From Nymphaea colorata (taxonomy: Eukaryota; Streptophyta; Magnoliopsida; Nymphaeales; Nymphaeaceae), in NCBI RefSeq assembly GCF_008831285.2, contig NC_045141.1:20704848-20768847 (forward strand): 64,000 bases of DNA, read 5' to 3'. Position numbers and translations under genes: made by a program. The notes under the pieces were generated by a model. That model was given only the letters and a program-made list of their open reading frames with translations, was not told the DNA's origin and made no database searches. Every line of letters starts with the position of its first letter. The stretch's first letter is position 1. Positions 58,028-64,000 of this stretch are shown here, piece by piece.

Positions 58028-60059
58028 TCAATAACTCAGGCCCAACTGAAGACCTAGGAATGCATGCACTAGAAATAGAGCCATGATGCTGCTGCCCAAG
58101 ATCGAGTGTGCATTTCGTAAGGATGGATTCTCCTGCAAGTTAGATAAGAGAGGTGAACATATTTAGGCTTTTTTTGCCTGAAAGAAAGCATTTATCCACC
58201 GCCTACTAGTATATATGGTACATAGACGGCTTCCTTCTGTTTTGAAGCTATAGGAAAACGAACTGTTTGATTAAAAAGTAAGGACATAAATACTTCTATT
58301 CAGATAAAAATAACCCAAAAAAACTATGAACACCTTTGTTAACTTGAGAAATTTTAAGGTACATAGATACTGTGTGCTTCACTGTCTGTACACGTGTGTG
58401 TGCGCGCGTCTGTGCAAAGGCCTTTGAGTATAGACTTCACAGCACTAGCAATTCATGACGATTTCTACGTGTACCTGTTGATGATTTGCTGCTTACCTCA
58501 AACAAGGCAGGCAAAATTGTCTGGATGGTCAGTAGAGCCAATCCAAAGAACCCTGTAATAGCATGTGGACTGCATAGATGAAAGTTCAATTTAGCCAACA
58601 TGTAACATCAGAAGGATGATCGGGTTGCAGTCGACACAACTAAGCTTCTTGTATATGAAAGAAGCCATTTAAAACCAATGGTAGTACCTTTCCAGGATGG
58701 GTCTGTCTGAAGTCAGGAGGGAAGTTATACCACCAGTAGCTCCAAGGGCAAAGAAAAAGAACATTCCTCCAAGGAGTTTGGGGTGCAAATCCTTCGCTTT
58801 TGCTTTCTCTTCCTATTGAGTGAAAAACCGTGATCAGATAACAAGCATATGAATAGAAAGTCGAAATGACGTGAGAAGTTATTCCCTTGACATACCACAT
58901 CGTCTGAAAATCGTATTCTGAAGCCTAGATATGTTCCATATCCTCCCATGGCAAATAACACCACAGCCTACAAAGTTCAAGATCATGGTGAAAATTTGAA
59001 GTGTTTATGCCAATAATCAGATGCAACTCTGCACGCATAGTCCCCATAACAGGACTTGGCTTTACACCCATTTGGAATATGTCAAGCCAGTCGAACTTCA
59101 TTTTCTCCATCATTCATTAGCTAAACAACTTAGAAAAAAAGGTTGAAGTTGTACAGAAAGAAGAAAAAGGACGGCGATGATGGCCTGTATGAAGAAGATA
59201 AAACGATTACCATATTTCCAGGATGGCCCCAATGCACGAGCCAATCGGGGAGGTTCAATGTCTTCACAAGTTCCACGAAGGGTCCAAATGCAGACCTCAC
59301 TGCTGCAGCTGTTGCACCAATGAAGCTCAACCGTCACAAAGATGCGTGGAAAGGACGACATATGACTTGACTGGATGATTCTTGTTTCCTTCTTTCATCC
59401 TTCTTTGAGGAAGGATAGAAGAACAGAGGCTTTTCCCATTTCTTAATCTACCACTAGCATCCAAATGGATGTCCTCATAGTCTAATTTCTCTAAATTTAA
59501 GACCATCACGAACATAGGATTGAGACAGGCAGACACAACCTTTTATGTATTTGCACTTTGCACGGAGCCAACTCAGCTGAATTCAATCACAAAGAATGAG
59601 AAAGAGAGAGGAGAGAAAACGCCAAGAAAGCACCTCCCGGCAGTGCAGCCATGAAGAGGAAAGGCAGGGGCGCTACACTATACAGCCTTGTTTCTTCACC
59701 ACCACAACCATTCCCTTCCTCTTCCTCTTCCTCTTCCTCGTCCCTCGCACTCGCAGGCAAAAATGTCGAAGGCAAAGAGTCCTTTAAACTACTATTGAAG
59801 CAAATGCGCCTAGCTATGGTGCCTGCAAAACGACCCGAGATAGCAAGCAATGCAGCAATTCAAGCTTGCGGAGACAAACGGATACTTCATAGAAGAAACA
59901 TCTCACAAACCCACCTCCATTAGACGATCTGCCATGGAAGAAGAACGCCGGGACTGAGGATGGCAGTAACGATTTGGCATGCAGAGGATTGCCATTGTGG
60001 CGCGAGGACGACGAGACGAGGAGGGCAAAGGAGTGGGCAATGGATGTGACATTCGCCAT
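58028..60059 (-). CDS. DUF4079-type multi-pass membrane protein, predicted plastidic
   Basis: Seven exons on the minus strand: 60059-59915, 59822-59634, 59302-59211, 58967-58896, 58812-58688, 58569-58497 and 58132-58028, all GT-AG and in phase, giving 266 aa. I assign it to the DUF4079 family (cyanobacteria and plastids; function unknown) from the blocks LPDWLVHWGHPGNM, GGYGTYLGFRIRFSDDV, LHPKLLGGMFFFFALGATGG and the C-terminal HAFLGLQLGLSY. Residues 1-75 are Ser- and Arg-rich, like a plastid transit peptide; eight Glu follow at 77-84. Hydrophobic helices lie at about 97-111, 143-158, 180-199, 211-231 and 243-264. Four of them are preceded by a His (138, 176, 210, 241). The intron 1 donor (GGTGGGT) was chosen because it alone keeps the phase; a nearby GTGAGA would give a stop. 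Confidence 0.87.
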
Positions 60060-61063
60060 ACAGTACTGGATTGGCTACTGCTAATCTATCTGCAGGTTGC
60101 TAGGTCTTTTGCATCCTAGGCAAGATTGGATTCTTTAAAAAGCGAACAGGACAGGATAAAAGAGGAGGAGAGGCTCCCAACTTAAACGCGTGGAAGTTTG
60201 GAGGCCTCTCACAGGCTGACTGACGATGAAGTTCCGCAGACTTCATTCCCTTCCTTACAGGAGATTGCAGGCAGAATGAACATGGTGTTACCAAAGGGTC
60301 GGATCTCCACTGGACCTGGGCAAGGTTGAACCCGGTCCCACCTTGACACCGGTAGAGCCTGAGCAGGTAAAGGAATCTAGCAGTCGGTTGTCCGACTATA
60401 CTTGGCTCCGCTCATAAAATGTTTGTTCGTGGTCTGCTCACCACAGAAATGAGTAAGTGTAGCTAAGTCGTGCCTACAAACAAGCCACCATGTATACGAA
60501 GGTCAAGTCAAATTTGAATTTAAACTATGTGCATTAATCAACCATCCAATCAATATTCATGAAATAATAAACTAAACATGTCCCAATTGATATCTCGATC
60601 GCTAATGAGACGGAGCTAATTTTGCTTGGGCACTCTCTATCTCTGAAAAGGAAATCTAAAACTGGAACCGAGTACTAGCCGGCGTGCTTGAAGGGCATAC
60701 CCAAGGAAGATTCCTCAGTTGGTTAGATATATTATTTTACTGATTATTAGCAAAACGAAGGAAGCCAAACATCTAATTAGTAGAGTTATTGTTTCAGATT
60801 CTCTAGAGGACAGCAAAAAGCTTAAGCTTTGCATAATCAATCTAGGCGCTTTTCGCCGGTAATCATAGGCTTCATTCATTCAGTTGATCAATTTAGCATG
60901 GTGACAAGGATACCGTGGTCGTCACTGTGACGTGATCTTGGATGGAAGAAACCCTTTTTCCCCTCTTTATTTCTTTTCATTACTAGGAGGGTAACCTCAT
61001 TTTCTGTGGTGTCTCTTTATCAGGTGTCTCTCGCTCGCCTGTTTCATCGCCAGAGAAGGAGAA
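60060..61063. promoter_or_regulatory. Divergent upstream region shared by the DUF4079 and thioredoxin-like genes
   Basis: About 1 kb separates the two start codons, which point away from each other. Both promoters and leaders must lie here. I see no gene or clear regulatory motif that I could name with confidence. Confidence 0.5.
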
Positions 61064-61810
61064 ATGGAAGATGCTCGTGGAATGGCGGGATCAGACAACT
61101 TCACAATGCTCCCTCTCAATCGTCGGGTCAAAATCGTTACCAGCGACTCTAAGATGGAGGAGACTCTGCAAAGCCTCAAATCGTCTAAAGCTCCTGTTAG
61201 TTCCTCTCTCACAAGGCTTTCACTTCCTTTCTTCTCTCCTCTTCCTTAGTAATTTGGGATTTTGCCTGTCTACCTCGTTTCCTAATTGGTTTCTCTCTCT
61301 CTCTCTCTCTGTTTCGCTCGCTCGTTCGTTGGTGGGGAGCATGATTGGCAGGCCGTGATCAACTATGGAGCATCATGGTATCTATTCATTCTCGTCTTTC
61401 TTTCTTAACTTGAGACAAAGTATCCATTCACGGTTTTCTAAGACCAATCTCTGCGGTCTTTAAGTAATCGGCTTTCACCTAGATTCTTTTTTTCTGGGTT
61501 TAGGTTTCCGTTGTGATGGTAGTGCTTCTCTTTCTCATCTGTTGGATAATTAGCTTTGGAGTGTTATTTTACTTGTTTCTGTTTCTGCAGGTGCCGCATC
61601 TGCAGCCAGATCCTCCCTTCCTTCTGCCAATTGAGTAATGAGTTTCCAAACATTTCATTCGTATATGCGGACATAGACGAGTGCCCTGAAACAACTCAGA
61701 ACATACGCTACACTCCTACCTTCCGATTCTTTCGAGATGGTGAAAGAGTTGATGAAATGTATGGTGCAGGTGAGGAACGACTGAGGGATCGGCTATGGTT
61801 GCACTCGTAA
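61064..61810 (+). CDS. TRXL3-3: Thioredoxin-like protein 3-3
   Basis: A small thioredoxin-fold protein, presumably cytosolic, with no transit peptide. Three exons, 61064-61195, 61352-61377 and 61591-61810, all GT-AG and in phase, give 125 aa, the full family length. The second exon is only 26 bases. The active-site motif W53-C54-R55-I56-C57 replaces the classic WCGPC; both cysteines are kept, so redox activity is likely, but the Arg-Ile pair should change the potential and partners. The cis-proline is P95 in RYTPTF. The end, GAGEERLRDRLWLHS, and the block YADIDECPETT are characteristic of the thioredoxin-like 3-3 subgroup. The substrate is unknown. The gene is divergent from the DUF4079 gene. 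Confidence 0.93.
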
Positions 61811-63954
61811 TTTATCGCAGTTTTGTTGCAACTGTGACACTCGCAGCGATCAGCCTTTGAATTTATTTTGATATTCATGTAATATTTTAACATCAAAATA
61901 TGAATATTTGTTGAAACCATGGGTTGTGGCCTATCCTGGTCCAAAGTATATGTCATACAAAGAGGACTGAACTTTACAACTGAAGAAGACGGAAACAGTA
62001 AAAAACGAGGCGGCATCTTTTCTTTTCCAGCGGCTGAGCTGACGACCTACTTCTTGAATGCACCTTCCAACGCAGAAACCATTGACCTGATTGCCGCGAC
62101 AGGTTGTTCAACTGGTTTATTTGACTCTCCATTTTCAACATTCTTTGTTCCCGGTAATGATTACCAATGAAGAACCACTTCTTGATTGCGCTGATCAACA
62201 GGTTGATTTGAGAATCTGTCGTTGACATTCTTTGCTTGCAGAAAATGTTTCATGTACATACATATATATGTGCGTGTGTATGTATGTATCCTTTAGGAAA
62301 GCTATCAACATACAGGCGCGCTTCAGAGGCATGCTTCCACTCAAATGGGGGCATGTGAAGCAACTTGACATGACTTGATAATTTGGGGCATGTGAAGCAA
62401 CTTGACAGCTCTGGAGCAAACTTAACTTGGTGTGTAGAATCTCGTATTATTTCTAAATACAAATCAATCATATAAGACAATTATAGTGGTAATTTCTGGG
62501 ATTACAAGAAGAAACTGAAGTTAAATTTTATTGTAAGCAGTATTTTGTGCCTCCAATATCAGAAGGATAATGTCGGGGATGTTTTTGAGTTTTGACCTTC
62601 ATTTATGTAAGCAAAGCCATCAATATCCTGAAAAAAAATCCCAGCAAGAGGATAAAATTGATACATGGGACTGTGACCAAAGATCAAGTGTATTCACCCT
62701 CAACTTCAAGGATAGTAGGTAAGTCCAAAACAGAAAACTGGGATTTTGTGATTTACATAAACATAGCATGCCATGGAAAACATGCCAAGCTCCTACATAC
62801 TAACCTGATGCACACGGAAAACATGCCAAGCTCAAGTTAATTCGTAAACAAACATTGGTTGCCTTTGTGGAAGAAACATAGTCTTTAATTGTTCCACCAT
62901 GCTTAGGTTCAAATTTGTACATACCAAACTAATACCTTCAAAACTGAGCGGCTGAGGGTCCAATAAGCGTTTTTAATCGTCAAAAAACCTCCATAATAAC
63001 CAAAAGCAGGCGGCGCTTGTGGCTTGCCAACAAGAATGATGAAGAAAACCTGATGCGGATTGTAAACTCCATCCGAATCGGCCAATTATTATGAGGGCGT
63101 AACCACTCCCCCCGCTAAGTTCATGGTTCACTGGACAACGGCATACTCTACTTACCAGAGTGTGAGGATAGAACCTTCTGCCTTTGTAAAAGCACCTTTC
63201 ATGTTCAAGGATAAGCATCTTATTCAAGTGGGCTTCATTGCTAAGACCACTAGAATATTGTACCCCTTTCCATTCTCTTCTTTTCTTTAACTGTTAGCTG
63301 TATGTGTGCATCCAATATCGAAAGAACAATATAGGCACAGCAGATGCACAACATTGTTGGACATGCTTTTGACCTTCATCTAGATTTCAAATCTTAGCCT
63401 AGAATGACGAACAAGAATCTGCGTATCTTTTGTCCATTCTGCATATTTCCACAAGGTAAAAACCCCTAAAATCAACCTCAAACTCAAGAGATAAAGAGAG
63501 ACTAGTTAACAAGAAGAGATAAAAAACTGTTAAAAACAGAATTCCAGGATAAAAAAGGCCCATGGACCAGGAGATGTTAACATGGCCAGAATCAATTGCA
63601 TGAACTGCAAGTTGCTGACTCCTATAAGCAACACTTGAAACGGGAATGCGGACAATGCAGGTTCATCTGTGTTGCCGAGTCAATCAGTATAACCAGCTTC
63701 ATCATTTGGCTGCAACTTTGATCAAAATGTCAGAGAACAGTTAGAAAATAGAGAAGCACGGAAAGTATCTACATGTGTTGATCTAGGTAACACAAATAGG
63801 ATGTGAGCATTCCTGAAACCTAGAAACCTCTTAGCAGTAAACAGACGCCAATTAGGGACATGCTATCAGAAGGACTACTAGATGGAACCATTCAGGTGTG
63901 ACAGCAATGTTACAGAGTAGATTCTGAACCCATAATGAAGAGGACAGTTATAGT
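61811..63954. other. Region without a supportable gene
   Basis: Begins with the thioredoxin-like 3' untranslated region. It contains a short direct repeat of GGGGCATGTGAAGCAACTTG (about 62346-62405) and two diverged copies of a longer piece with CATCCAATATC... TTTTGACCTTCAT (about 62548-62606 and 63306-63383). No reading frame longer than about 85 codons looks coding. Confidence 0.55.
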
Positions 63955-64000
63955 CTATTTTCCTACTTCAGGCTCAAGGTTGACAGCAGTGCGTTCTCGC
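63955..64000 (-). CDS. Possible last codons of a gene entering from the right
   Basis: On the minus strand the edge opens into RERTAVNLEPEVGK and then TAG at 63957-63955. The composition looks like a protein C terminus and the sequence beyond is typical 3' untranslated. It is only 15 codons and I do not recognise it, so this is weak. Confidence 0.22.
   Translation of the reverse strand, partial: RERTAVNLEPEVGK

Noticed and set aside
1-64000. CRISPR arrays, operons or bacterial mobile elements
   Set aside because: None seen; the direct repeats present are tandem duplications or microsatellites and all genes have spliceosomal introns.
1-64000. tRNA or rRNA genes
   Set aside because: I saw no stretch with a convincing cloverleaf or rRNA core; a dedicated search could still find one.

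Overview
This 64-kb window looks like nuclear DNA of a flowering plant. It is AT-rich, its genes have many introns with plant-type GT-AG borders, its proteins are plant-specific (an armadillo-repeat kinesin, plastid-targeted proteins, thioredoxin-like 3-3), and it carries Ty1/copia retrotransposons, a small hAT-like MITE and many AT, GT and GA microsatellites. I cannot name the species; the low GC content argues against a grass. All exon models below were built by hand from reading frames, splice sites and phase, and the phases add up for every gene.

Layout. 1-4304: a Ty1/copia element on the minus strand with an unbroken gag-pol frame that runs off the left edge; only its 5' LTR lies in the window. 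5270-13173 (+): the last four exons of a mitochondrial FAD-dependent glycerol-3-phosphate dehydrogenase (SDP6 type). The N-terminal half is not visible, so the gene is either split by the retroelement or truncated by it. 14709-19117 (+): glyoxalase I, seven exons, 185 aa. 20324-24805 (-): a conserved plastid-type protein of unknown function, five exons, 282 aa. 25667-30526 (+): a complete copia element with two near-identical 234-bp LTRs and a 5-bp target duplication, but a broken coding region. 32518-57005 (+): an armadillo-repeat kinesin (ARK / KIN-U), 21 exons over 24.5 kb, 1003 aa, with one GC-AG intron. 58028-60059 (-): a DUF4079-type membrane protein, probably plastidic, seven exons, 266 aa. 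61064-61810 (+): thioredoxin-like 3-3, three exons, 125 aa. The last 2 kb holds no gene I can support, apart from a possible terminal exon at the right edge.

How the genes relate. The two leftmost genes are metabolic neighbours: SDP6 makes dihydroxyacetone phosphate, a source of methylglyoxal, which glyoxalase I removes. This may be coincidence. The DUF4079 and thioredoxin-like genes are divergent and share a roughly 1-kb upstream region. Most of the remaining sequence is long introns containing repeats and decayed transposon pieces. I did not find a clearly new multi-gene system. The most notable points are the copia insertion in SDP6, the split between young LTRs and broken genes in the second copia element, the GC-AG intron and an in-frame alternative acceptor in the kinesin, an upstream ORF overlapping the kinesin start, and a repeated histidine-before-helix pattern in the DUF4079 protein.
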